Under the pieces are notes generated by a model, which was given only the letters and a program-made list of their open reading frames with translations, did no database searches and was not told the DNA's origin. From Dactylorhiza incarnata (taxonomy: Eukaryota > Streptophyta > Magnoliopsida > Asparagales > Orchidaceae), in assembly GCA_033032865.1 (NCBI GenBank), contig JAWHQI010000019.1:8908001-8972000 (forward strand): DNA of 64,000 nucleotides, given 5' to 3'. A program made the position numbers and the translations under genes. The first letter of the stretch is position 1, and every line of letters starts with the position of its first letter. This document shows positions 32,496 to 43,238 of the stretch, piece by piece.

Positions 32496-33695
32496 ATGTG
32501 GGCACATCTTAATATCCGTTGCCGTTGGTGTAGAGATACCTCTCACTCTAGTGATGAATGCCCTACGGAGAATAGTAGGCATAATTCTTATAGCCCAGCA
32601 TATGGAGCACCGACTTCGTCTAGTACTCCATATGGTGCGCGTAAGTCTTATGGCTACTCTGCTGAGCCTTTACCGTCATACTTCTTTTCGGCTCCAGCTC
32701 CCGCTGCGCCAAAGAAGTCCGTAAGGCAGTGCCGGTTTTGTCGGAGCACTGATCATGTCTTGAAGGATTGTGCCGAGTATCTTCGCCAATTGGACGAGGA
32801 TGACGAGCCGGATATCCAGATCGTCCCAACTCCTAACTCTGGCGGCACACCTTCAACATCCGGGTATGTGTCTTTGCCACCTTCGCATCTTGAAGGGTAT
32901 GGCCTGGATACGGTCACCGGATGTGCGGCTGATTTATGCACCGACATTGTTGAGCCTATTCTCCATGTGCATCCACCACCTCTAGTGGATTCGATTCTTC
33001 CCCCTGTTGTGCATACTACTTTCGTCTCTGACAACATTGTTGAGGATGTGTCGCGGGATGAGGCTGGCGATTTATGTGTTATGCCTGCTCCTATGGAGGA
33101 GGACAACCTTCTAGGTGAAGAGGAGCTTTCCTCAACACCGGTGGAGGAAGTCCAAATCTTGGGCATGGCCACTGTCGATCCCGCTGAACCTTGTAGCATT
33201 GATGACAATGCAAACATTCTTTTACTTACCCAACCTGATGGGAGTGAGACCGGGACCACTCCCCCGATTGTTGTTCATTTATGTTCTTCGTCTTCTTTAT
33301 TTCTTGATCCCCTTCCTTCATCTGAGTCTGTGCAGGTTGAATCTTCACAGGTACTTCAGGAGGACTTGGAGCTTTTTGCTCAAGTCAATGATGAGAGCAT
33401 CCTCTCATGTGAGGAGGTTTATTCCCCCTCCGTAGAGGAAGCTCCACTCATTGTCTTCGCCTCCTGCTGCCTCCCTGTGGACGATACCTTGCTGGGCAAG
33501 GATAGTTTTGGTGAGATGAGTGAGGACCAGGCCTCCTCCTCTTCTTACTTTCTTTTCCCTCTACCTGTGATGGGCAGGTTTTATTTATATTTGGGTAGAG
33601 GCGTGACTGTTCTTTCTCCGTATAGGTACCCGCAACCGACACGGATATTAGGCCAGTTACCTGTCCATTTCTCCTTCCATAGGCCCATTAGCTAG
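32496..33695 (+). CDS. Twin zinc-knuckle protein of element F (399 aa)
   Basis: An intact 399-codon ORF beginning MWAHLNIRCRWCRDTSHSSD. Two Cys-X2-Cys-X4-His-X4-Cys knuckles are visible: CRWCRDTSHSSDEC at residues 9-22 and CRFCRSTDHVLKDC at about 78-91. The linker is Ser/Tyr/Pro-rich. The rest, about 95-399, is acidic and Ser/Pro-rich with no fold I recognise (VEEVQILGM, SETGTTPPIVV, SSSSLFLDPLPS). It looks like the nucleocapsid end of a gag without the capsid domain. Element G has a decayed homologue, and the two agree both at the second knuckle and near the C-terminus (SETG-TPP, SSS-LFL), so the whole protein has been kept within the family. Likely role: binding element RNA; a fuller gag and all enzymes would come from a partner. 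Confidence 0.75.
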   Translation: MWAHLNIRCRWCRDTSHSSDECPTENSRHNSYSPAYGAPTSSSTPYGARKSYGYSAEPLPSYFFSAPAPAAPKKSVRQCRFCRSTDHVLKDCAEYLRQLDEDDEPDIQIVPTPNSGGTPSTSGYVSLPPSHLEGYGLDTVTGCAADLCTDIVEPILHVHPPPLVDSILPPVVHTTFVSDNIVEDVSRDEAGDLCVMPAPMEEDNLLGEEELSSTPVEEVQILGMATVDPAEPCSIDDNANILLLTQPDGSETGTTPPIVVHLCSSSSLFLDPLPSSESVQVESSQVLQEDLELFAQVNDESILSCEEVYSPSVEEAPLIVFASCCLPVDDTLLGKDSFGEMSEDQASSSSYFLFPLPVMGRFYLYLGRGVTVLSPYRYPQPTRILGQLPVHFSFHRPIS

Positions 33696-35403
33696 AACTC
33701 TTAAAGTTTGAATAAGTCGTGCTGGGAGGACAATAACCCCAGTAGTTATCTTCTTTTCTGCATTTTTTATTTCATCTAACCATGTTTAGTTAGTAGTATT
33801 TTCTTTTCAGTTCTCTTTTGTCTTTTGTTTTTGCGGAGCTGACCCCTGCAGGTATCTTCTCTGGATGGCGGATGCTGCAGCTTAGTCTTGGTTTAAACGC
33901 CAATCTTCTGGTATGCTCACTTGCTGAGCATTGGGTACTCTCTTCCCCTAGCCTTTTCTGATTTTCATGTCATATATTATGCGGATTGTTTAGTTTAAGT
34001 CTGGGGGAGAGTAGTTTTGTTTACCCGATCACGTGCACTATTGCACAGCATGCTAGAAGATTTCTTTTAAATTGTTGTTCATTTTCATTGCACACCACAT
34101 CACCCACTTGAGCGCGTACACATCTGTTTGCTTGCTCTGTTGTGAATTTAATTCTTCTGCTTATTTGGGAAAGTCTAGGTGATGGCTTAGGACTATGTAG
34201 CAGAGTAAAATGTTGACTCTAGTAGTGCTCCTAGTCGAGTGCTCGGTTGCATAGAAATTTGTGTAGAGTAGACTCCTCTTTATACTTATGGTTTTATATT
34301 TTTCTTATTAGTGTAAATGTTGTTTACTCTACTCAAATGGTGAATTCGGTGGAATCAAACGGTAGCATAGGGATGTGTGTAAACGATCGCTAGACTCGTA
34401 TTGCTTAAGCCGGGAGAAAGGAGAATCTTTCTTAGTGGCTAGAACTTGCCCCAAGCGATTCTTGAAGCATGGGTATACGGTTAGTCAATCGCGTGAATGT
34501 GATATAGGCCATCATTTTGGCCCGGTTGAGCCTTTGTGCCATTCCTATCATCAATTCCTCGCTAGCCCAGTTGTGCCTATCCCATTCTTTTGGTTCAGCC
34601 CCACTATTGTTCACCAAAGCCTAAACTCCAATCCTAGTCGCACACCCAAAATGCAAGAATTTTGTTAAATTTCAAATTGGTGGTGTTGATTGTGGTAGTA
34701 CAATGTGAAAATGTGGATGTGCATCTCTGAAAATTTGCTGAAATTGTTAAAGAAAGAAAAAGAAAAGAAGGAAAAGATTTGAAAAGAAAAAGAAGAATGA
34801 AAAGTTTAATTGAAAAAATCTGTTTGAGATTTATATTTGGGAGTAGGCGGTGCACACACCCATGCGTCTAAGTTTAAGTCTGGGGGTGTGGTGCATCCGC
34901 GTGTTTTGTGGCCACATGGATAATGTTATGCATTTGCTCATTTGGGTTTAGTATTTGAACCATCGTCTTTATCATTGTATACCTCACCTAAACCCAAGCC
35001 CCATTTAAAACCTAAAGTCCTATTGATTCACGCATTTGAGTCAAACCAGTGCCGTGGAGAGAATGTGACCGGGCAAGCTTATGGTCACCGACACTGATGG
35101 ATTTCAGTGGAGTTTTTCCCGCATCCCGATCTTGAGCAATGCTCGTCTCAGCGCTTAGTTTACTTTCTCCGTATGCATGACCGAATGATTCACCGTTGTT
35201 CACCATTTTGAGTAATTGTAATATGCTTTTACTCTTTTAGAAATATATAAACTGTTTTTTTAATCAGAAATCTTTTCTACTATTTTTCTTATGCACGTGA
35301 GCATGCGACTTCGCATGGTGTACTCTGTAGTGTAATCATTAAGCCATCTACTGTTCTTTCCTAGTTCGCTTAGAATTTGTTTGCTCAGGACGCGCAAACA
35401 GTT
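33696..35403 (+). other. Noncoding 3' interior of F
   Basis: No credible gene. A block at 34380-34620 (CTTAGTGGCTAGAACTTGCC region) and a short one at 35085-35120 (GATGGATTTCAGTGGAGTT) are recognisable in element G. Two extra copies of the purine tract AAGTCTGGGGG lie at 33997 and 34876. Confidence 0.65.
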
Positions 35404-35416
35404 AAGTCTGGGGGTG
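35404..35416 (+). other. Polypurine tract of F
   Basis: AAGTCTGGGGGTG directly before the 3' LTR; the identical 13-mer is used by element G. Confidence 0.85.
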
Positions 35417-36851
35417 TGATGAGTCCTGATCATATACACTTTAATGGACTCATCTGGGCCATTTATTTAGTCATTTCACCGCACTTTAGCCCTGTTATAG
35501 TTCATATTGATCAGTCTATGCTAGGTGCACTTCTAGGCCCATTTTGGTGTAATTTCGTATCTATCTTTGTTTTTAGTTTTCTAGCGCTGTTAAGTTCCAC
35601 TTTCAGTGGCTAGACTGGTGTCGTATGCTGGAACAGGAGTCGTGCAGGTATTCCCGGTACAATTCTGTACAGGAACACTGCGCACGATCACTGGTTCTAT
35701 TGCGCACGACCACTGGTCGTGCGCCGCTGATCGTGTGCACTTAACCTTATTTTTGTGAGTTCTGTTTCGAGCAGTGCGCACGACCATCTACGATAGTGCG
35801 CACGACCACCGGTCGTGCGCCACTGTTCGTGCGCACTTATCATAAATTTTATGAGTTCTGTTTCGACCATTGCGCACGACCACCTACGATAGTGCGCACG
35901 ACCACTAGTCGTGCGCCACTGGTCGTGCGAACATTATATCTTATAAATTTCTTCTCTTGCAGGCCCCGATTTTCTTCCGCCGTTTTCCGCCTGGTTCCGT
36001 CCAGATTCGCCCCTCCACCGTCGCCCACCATCTGGAGGTGCTCCGGGCTTGTTCTTCACGCCAATCTTGAGCCGGAGTTTCCTCTCGGCCTCCTCCTTCA
36101 TCCAAGCGCTCCAAAGGAAGACCTAGCCGCCATTACCGTCAAGCAAGGGGAAGTTTGCAACCTCTACCGGATCGTGAGACGAAGAAGACGGGTTCATTGG
36201 AGAGTCGTGACAGCTCTCTCTACCCCGGACGTAGTTGCGGACCGAGCTTGGACGCGGATTGACAACCCGGCGATTCCAATTGTGAATCTACAACGAGCCT
36301 TCGGATTCAGTCGATTTCTTGCCTTATTCTTCTCTTATTGATGTGTGTATGTAGTTAGATCTATGTATTAAGATGAAGTAGCACTTAAACTTGCTTTTAT
36401 TTCTATATATTTCATGTCTATGTGAAATGCTTTTGTGGTTTATGTGATTTGAGGAGCGCCCCATTCCATCCTCCATCCCGCCGTCACGTTCATGTGCCGC
36501 ACTAGCAATTGCTAGTGGCGTGCTTGTCGAAGAGGTGCTTGCGACCCTCATTCCGCTTGCCTACTCGTCCATCCGCCCTTGTGACGCAGCGCGCTCAAGG
36601 CCTGCCTAGTATCCATCCCGCCAAGCGAAGCATTGCATAGCAGCATTGCATAGGAGTAGTTGATAGCTTTTATTTTATTTTCCAAAACCAACCCAACTCC
36701 CCCGCATTCCATCCGATTTAAGGACTTCAATCTCAAGTCCTTCCTCGAAACCTAACTCCACCTTACTGTGTTTCTCAAGAGACCGACACTCGGGGATTTT
36801 CCCCATTATTATTACTTGCGCGACCGGTGCACTTGCCGAATCATCGCATCA
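35417..36851 (+). repeat. 3' LTR of element F
   Basis: 1435 bp, near-identical to the 5' copy; differences include one deleted base in AAAAGCCAACCC (about 36687) and point changes. Ends ATCATCGCATCA. Confidence 0.93.
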
Positions 36852-37430
36852 ATGCGACAGGAGCTTTGGCATGCAGGGATGCGACGAGAGCTTTGGCGTG
36901 ATATGACATGACTGGAGCTTTCGCGTGCTCGAAAGCGATGGGAGCTTTAGCGTGCTCGGAAGCAACTGGCATGCTCGGAAGCTATGTGAGCTTTGGCGTG
37001 CTCGGAAGCAGCGCTAGCTTTGGCGTGCTCGGAAGCAGCGCTAGCTTTGGCATGCTCAGAAGCGAGCAGAGCTTTGGCATGATCAGAAGCAGAGGGAGGT
37101 TTGGCGTGTTCGAAAGAGACGCGAGCTTTGCTAGCTCAAAAATGACACAAGCTTTGGCGTGCTCGGTAGCGACGAGAGCTTTGGCCTGCTCGGAAGATAT
37201 GGGAGCTTTGGCATGCTCGGAAGCAACAGGAGATTTTCCTGCTGGGAAGCGATGAGAACTTTGGTGTGCTCGGAAGCGATGGGAGCTTTGCGTGCTCGGA
37301 AGAGACGAAAGATTTGGCATGCTCAGAATCGATGGGCGATTTGCGTGCTCGGAAGCGACTAGAGCATTGGCGTGCTCGGAAGCGACGGGAGCTTTGGCGT
37401 GCTGGAAGCTACGAGGCTCGGAGCTTAGAG
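36852..37430. repeat. 27-bp minisatellite, right part
   Basis: About twenty degenerate units GGAGCTTTGGCGTGCTCGGAAGCGA, continuing the array cut by F. Long overlapping frames on both strands give nine-residue repeats (for example ASEHAKALV on the minus strand). No start context or domain supports a real protein. Confidence 0.88.
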
Positions 37431-37794
37431 GACGGGGTTGTATGAGTTCTTTGAGCTGTCTTCGAGGGGACCTTCGAGAATCGAAGGAGATCTTTGAGGC
37501 TCCAAAGGAATCTTCAAAGACCAAAGGAGATCATCGAGTCATCTTCAAAAGCCGAATGAGATCTTCGAACCTTCTTGAAGGAATCTTCGAACTCCGAAGA
37601 TCTTCGATCCTTCTACAAGGAATCTTCGAACTCCAAAGAAGATCTTCGAGCATCGAAGGAGATCTTCGAAAGATCTTCAAACGCTGAAGGAGTACTCAGA
37701 GAGATCTTCGAAGGAAGTCGCAGTGGCTCTCTCAAGTGTTGAAGACAAGGACCTTTCAAATGAGTGTTCTGGGTCCTTTTATAGATTTTGAGAG
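37431..37794. repeat. Degenerate GAAGATCTTCGA repeats and direct-repeat segment
   Basis: From 37440 to 37710 short units around GAAGGAGATCTTCGA are repeated irregularly; each is itself nearly palindromic. From 37722 to 37812 the sequence matches 30473-30563. On the minus strand a TATAAAAGG lies at 37775-37783. Confidence 0.7.
37775..37783 (-). promoter_or_regulatory. Possible minus-strand TATA box beside the minisatellite
   Basis: TATAAAAGG, which would read toward the GAAGATCTTCGA and 27-bp arrays. The matching place in the left copy (near 30530) lacks a good TATA word. Function is unproven. Confidence 0.3.
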
Positions 37795-38808
37795 GGGGAT
37801 TTTGGTAATTATGCCGCTAGAGAGTTTTGTTTTCCACACACCCGTGATCATAAATTTTGTTATGCATACCTCCATGATGGAGGATTTTTCTATGCACACC
37901 CCAAGATAGGGGATTTCACTATGTGCACACCCTAGACAGAGAATTTTACTATCCGCACCCAATGTTGAGGGATTTTACTATCTGCACCCAATAATGAGTG
38001 ATTTTACTATGTGCACCCCATGATAGAGGATTTTACTATCTGCACCCATTGATGAGGGGTTTAACTATCCACACCCAATAATAAGGGATTTTACAATGTG
38101 CACCCTCAAGATGGGGGATTTTACTAACCACACCCAATGAAGGGGGATTTTACTATGTGCACCCCCATGATGGAGGATTTTATTATATGCACCTCATGAT
38201 GAGGGATTTTACTCTCCACACCCAATGATAAGGGAGTTTACTATGTACACCCCCATGAGGGAGGATTTTACTACCCGCACCCAATGATCAAGGATTTTAC
38301 TATCCGCACTCAATGATGAGAGATTTTATTATCTGCACCCAATAATGAGGAATTTTACTATCCGCACCCAATAATGAGGATTTGACTATGTGCACCCCAA
38401 TGATGGAGGATTTTACTATCCACACCCAATAATGCGGGATTTTACTATGTGCACCATCATGAAGGAGGATTTTACTTTCCGCACCAAATGATAGGAGATA
38501 TTATCATGTGTGCCCATGATGGAAGATTTTACATTCTGCACCCCATGATGAGAGATTTTACTATATGCACCCAATGACGAGGGATTTTACTATGTGCTCA
38601 CCATGATGGATTTTACTATCTGAACCCAATGATGGGGGATTTTACTATGTGCACCCTCATGATGAAGGATTTTACTATGTGCACCCAATGATCAGAGATT
38701 TTAATAATCACACCTAATGATTGTGGATTGTACTATGTGTATCCCTATAATAAAGGATTTTACTATCCGCACCAAATGATAGGGAATTTTACTATTCACA
38801 TCCCCATG
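37795..38808. repeat. About 30-bp minisatellite (GGATTTTACTATGTGCACCC type)
   Basis: About thirty degenerate units, each GATTTTACTAT(C/G)(C/T)GCACCC followed by AATGATGAGG or CATGATGGAGG. Period varies near 29-33 bp. No coding frame. Confidence 0.92.
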
Positions 38809-38956
38809 TTCTAGAGATGACAGCGATGAGCGAGGAGCACAACTGTTGCGACGAGCGCGAAGGCGGGCGACGAGCGTAGTCGTGGGTGATAAGTGCGACA
38901 GTGAGTGCGTCGGGAGGCAGCGAGAGAGGCGCGCGAGAGCACATATGAGATGACCC
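38809..38956. other. GC-rich GCGACGAGCG repeats
   Basis: Short irregular repeats of GCGACGAGCG and AGTGCG; no gene seen. Element C inserted at its right end, and a similar GC-rich stretch continues at 47215. Confidence 0.6.
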
Positions 38957-40395
38957 TGTTGGAGCCTATGTTCCGCATCTCTTGGTTTGAGAATAACAAA
39001 TACAGTGATGTATTTGATCTTGTATTTTGTGTGTTTATAGTGTGCAGGTTGTACAGGAACTATAACTACACATCCCTATGAGTAGTATGCTGATTGGAGA
39101 CGATTCTCTGGAAAGAGAGCTAACACCCCACTTTAAGAGTTAACGCCACGCTTTAAGAGTTAACGCCCACTTTAACTCTTATCGCCCCACGTTAAGAAGT
39201 TAACGCCCAACGTTAACTTATCATCGATAAGGGATGTCGTTGAGAAGGGAATGACGTCGAGAAGTACCATCGAGTACCAATAGACAACGCCAACATTGAC
39301 TCTTAACGCTCGCGTTGAGTCCAAATCTCTTCCATGATCATGACGGTTATACGATCTCATCCACGACTATACACGATCCTTAACACTGACATTAACTACT
39401 TAACACCACGTGTTAGCTCTGGTGCCTATTTAAAGAGAAGCCCCTCTCATTCTACATCAAGCATTCTATTACCTCTAAAGCCAGAATTCTGATACTTTTG
39501 AAAGAGGCTCGTCTACAATAATTGAGAGATCTCCATTGGGCTAACATGAAGATCTAAAGAAGATTTTGAAGGAGAAGGTCTACTACGCATATTCTATATG
39601 AAGGACGAACGCTTCAAGAACGCCAACGTCTACATCGCCTTCGTCTTCACCTTCAGAATTTCTTGGGGAGTTTCTCTTACTTTACTTTTATCTTGTAATC
39701 TTTTACTTTATCCTTTTGTAATTGGTGTGGAGAAATCATTCGGGGAGAACGTCAGATTTCGTGAAGGATTCTGTGGGAAATTCGCCGTCTTGTGTGTGGC
39801 GACTAGGCCTTTTGAGGTTTAGGGGGAATTTGCCGCCTTGTGCGTGGCGTCTAGGTCTAGGTTAGATCTAGGGGGTGACTAGAGGCCTTATCTGGGGTAA
39901 GATAGACTATAGCCAACCGGTCCTTGGGAGAAGGACCAGTGAATTGCAAAAAAAGATTTTTCATATTCTCGCCTTGATTTCTAGCGTTATAGAAATCAAA
40001 CATTTGTGTAATCAATTTCTTATAAAATAAAATCATGTCTTTTAATATTTCATTCAATTGATTTTATTTCCTCTTTAAAAATGTTTTAAATTATCTTTTG
40101 AAGCAAAGCACTAAAGGAAAATATATTGTAAGATTATTTTTGTTCATTAACTTATGGAATTCAACTTCTGTCACTAACGCCGGGCGTTAGGACTAGCACT
40201 GGCGTTAGTGGATAAAAATTGAATTCTCTCTTGTTTAAAAAGCAATCATCAATATAATCTTATCTGAGATATTAAAATATATTTTCTTATAAAATATTCT
40301 GAAACTTCGGTCGCAAACTCTGATAAGTTTAAATAAGATTTAAATTTCATAAAACCCTTATTCACCCCCCTCTAAGGGCGCCTAAAGATCCAACA
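38957..40395 (+). repeat. 5' LTR of element C
   Basis: 1439 bp. U3 has an array of inverted TTAACGCC / GGCGTTAA words (39120-39220, again 39380-39415). TATTTAAAG at 39427 is the likely promoter box, next to ACACCACGTGTTAGC. A further ACGCCGGGCGTTAG word is at 40178-40210. Confidence 0.92.
39427..39435 (+). promoter_or_regulatory. TATA box in 5' LTR of C
   Basis: TATTTAAAG, kept at 46241 in the 3' LTR. Confidence 0.5.
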
Positions 40396-40397
40396 CG

Positions 40398-40409
40398 TGG
40401 TATTATAGC
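40398..40409 (+). other. Primer binding site of C, mutated
   Basis: TGGTATTATAGC against the usual TGGTATCAGAGC; two changes, C to T and G to T. It still lies two bases after the LTR. Confidence 0.75.
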
Positions 40410-40445
40410 GTAGGTTATTCCAATATGGCTTCACAACTGGGAATA

Positions 40446-41857
40446 ATGACGCTTCATGATCTCTCATCCACTAGAAGAGAAATTTTTTATGAAAATGATA
40501 ATTCATTATCACCACCATTATTTATGGGTGAAAATTATAATGGTTGGAAAAATCTTATAAAAAATTTTCTTAAATCATTTGATATTGAAGTTTGGAATAT
40601 TACTATTAAAATGCACCCAAGTATTCTAAATAAAAATGAAATATTTTTGAATGTCAAATCTATGAATAGTATATATTGTGCTCTAGATCAAAATATTTTC
40701 AAACTTATTTATACGCTTCATACTGCTTTTGATGTTTGGAAATTTCTTGAGAATTCTTATAGTCTTACCTCCACAGATGATGAACAAGAGCAATTCCTTA
40801 TGGATCCAAGAGAAGAAACCGACGAGGACTCATGCTTGGAGGAAGATCTATCTAAGAGTGAAGAATGCAACGTCACAATATTGGACTCAAATGATGACAA
40901 CACATCAAGCAAAAGAGAAGACACAAATTCAACTATGGAAGAGGAATGCGAAGAAGATGTCAAAGGAACCTTTGGTTCAAATCATCCCATAGAAATGTAA
41001 AAAAAATCAAAATCTCCTCTTTTTGTAATAAATTCTATTTATACATTTCGTGTGCTTAAATTTGCAAAACGTAAAATTTCAAAGTTGAAAAATGCTAATT
41101 CTAAATTACGTTTAGAAAAAAAAAACTTTAAAAGCAAACGCTAAAGTAGAATCTTATATTGATGTTTCAAATTCTCTTTCATGCTCTTTAATTAAAAATG
41201 CTAAACCTTGTTTTGATTATAATACTTTTAAAGAAGAACTCAAGGTTTTGGAAAAAGGACTTTTAACTTCAAAAGAGCATAATAAAAAATTGATTAAAGA
41301 AAATGATGTTTTAATGGATAAACTAGAATCATTAAAAAAATTTATTAAAAAATTTGCAAGTAATAAAAAATCTCTTCTTTCTAGTTTATCAAATCATCAA
41401 AAGTCTAAAAGATGAACTTCATATTATAAGAGTAGGTCTATAAGAAAGAGTGAAAATGCAAATCAACAAGTAAATAAGAACTTTTTTATCTAATCACTCA
41501 CTCTTTCAACATTCAATTCTTAAGAAAGACCATCACTCTTATAAACTCTCTAAGAATGATTATTCTAGAACTCTTTATGATTATCAACATCAATCTATTT
41601 TGAAAAACAATATCAATAAACATAATTCCCAAACGAATTATTTTTCAACCAACTATCACCACAAAAAGATGTCATATAATCATAATATGAATTTGAAAGA
41701 TAATCAACCAAAGTATGAATGCAGACCCATTCTTAAAAATGACACTTGAAATGGCCCATTCATCCTTGTCTCCCCATAAATCATCATGCTATATTTGGGT
41801 ACCCAAAGGAACCATCACACTTGGTCCTCTTTGGATACCTAAATCTATTACTTATTA
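40446..41857 (+). pseudogene. Gag of element C, decayed
   Basis: Homologous to the gag of B. Alignment of the leaders shows the true start is the ATG at 40446 (MTLHDLSSTRREIFYENDNS); an earlier in-frame ATG at 40425 falls in what is leader in B. It runs open to 40998: PPLFMGENYNGWKNLIKNFL, VWKFLENSYSL, then an acidic stretch. After that stops and shifts break the Lys/Asn-rich part, but the end is still clear at 41795-41857 (WVPKGTITLGPLWIPKS). Copy B keeps all of this open, so decay here is later than the family split. Confidence 0.85.
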
Positions 41858-43059
41858 GTATCCATTGAATTGCATGAAGTAGAAATAAATCAAAATGAAA
41901 TACACAATACTCCACACTTCTTGATGTTCTTCATTTCTTTTTTGTTTGTTTTGTATTTTTTGATCCAACATGTTTATGGTCACTTTATATTTCATGGGAT
42001 ATGACTTACACATTTTAAGCCTAATGTTTAACAAATCAAATTGAATATAAAGTCATAAAGTTTTCAAGTGATCTATCTTTTCTCTTTCTAGGTTTTATCC
42101 TTTTTAAATTCATTGCCTATAAATGTCTTATTTTATCATTATAAATTGAATGCTAAATTTGCTAAATGATATTATCAAGACAAATGAAATTACTTTCAAA
42201 ATTGGATTTAAATGGGCTTTTAGGGGTCTTAGCCTAAAATATTAAAAATGCACAACTTATTGCATATTTGTCTATTTTTCATTGCTGCATATAATAGCCC
42301 CTATAATGGAAGATCATAATCTAGAAAAATCAGAATTGAAAAATTACAAAAATGATGAATATGATTTCACATACCCCACCACGATGTATTGATATCCTAT
42401 GCTAAAATTCAATATTATCATATATCATAATTCATGATCAATCAAGAATTATCTTAAAACAACTATTTCTATCAACCTTAGGAATTATGAAATATATGAT
42501 GGCTATTGGTATTATAGTTTCATATCTTGTTTTGTGTGTGTGATGTGCATCTCTATTTTTTGTATGTATATCATTATCTTTTGACCTAAGAATTAACTTG
42601 ATATAAATAGGATGAAATCAAATTGAATTATCACTTTCATTCGAGGTCTATGAAAATTCAAAACTCTATGTTTGAATACATGCAACTCAATTATATTTTT
42701 GTACATCTTTACATAGCTTTGCATCATGTTGTCCTAACTCATCATACTAGCATCATCACTTACCATAAGTAGAAATCAATGTCCATGCTAGTTATATCTT
42801 GCAATGCTAAAGTAAATTATATTACTAAAATATGAAAATCATAATTTCCTTTGTAGTTATTTGCATGAGTAAATTTTTTCTAAATGGATTTAAAATCAAC
42901 AATCTTCAATATAATTGAAAATCCAAAACTAATCATGCAATTATACCCTAGTTCGTATATTGAAGGTTTACACGCTTAGTATGTCCATAATCATTAAACC
43001 TAAGACATGTGTCTCATAATAGCAAGGACGTAAGATTGTGTGCATTAGATACCTAACCT

Positions 43060-43238
43060 CTAAGTCATGTCTTGTCCTTAACTGGGGAGGGTTCCAGTGG
43101 GGCCTTGCGAGACACTAGGGGGAAAGAGTGCTAGGTTGAGCGTCGTCTTTTGTATGCATATAGGATTAACACCCCATACTACGACCTGTGTGCAACTCCT
43201 CATGCCCATATGTCACTTAGTATGGGGCTAGATTGTAG
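43060..43238 (+). other. Conserved noncoding block shared with element B
   Basis: Same sense as in B relative to the element. The core hairpin of B is weakened here by two G-to-A changes (GAGACACTAGG for GAGGCACTGGG). It lies before the paired motifs in C and after them in B. Confidence 0.75.

Larger units (their letters stand above)
30846..36851 (+). mobile_element. Element F: young Gypsy-type element with only a zinc-knuckle ORF
   Basis: LTRs 30846-32281 and 35417-36851 differ at about 13 places in 1436, under 1%, so it is the youngest insertion here. The target duplication ATGCG is exact (30841-30845, 36852-36856). The tRNA-Asp primer site and the G-rich tract AAGTCTGGGGGTG are of the kind used by Athila/Tat Gypsy elements. 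The 3.1-kb interior has one ORF (32496-33695) and no enzyme genes. Element G is a relative on the other strand. Confidence 0.92.

Noticed and set aside
36908..37687. Overlapping ORFs on both strands in the 27-bp minisatellite as a repeat protein
   Set aside because: Several frames are open at once because the period is nine codons and the unit lacks stops. No start context or homology.
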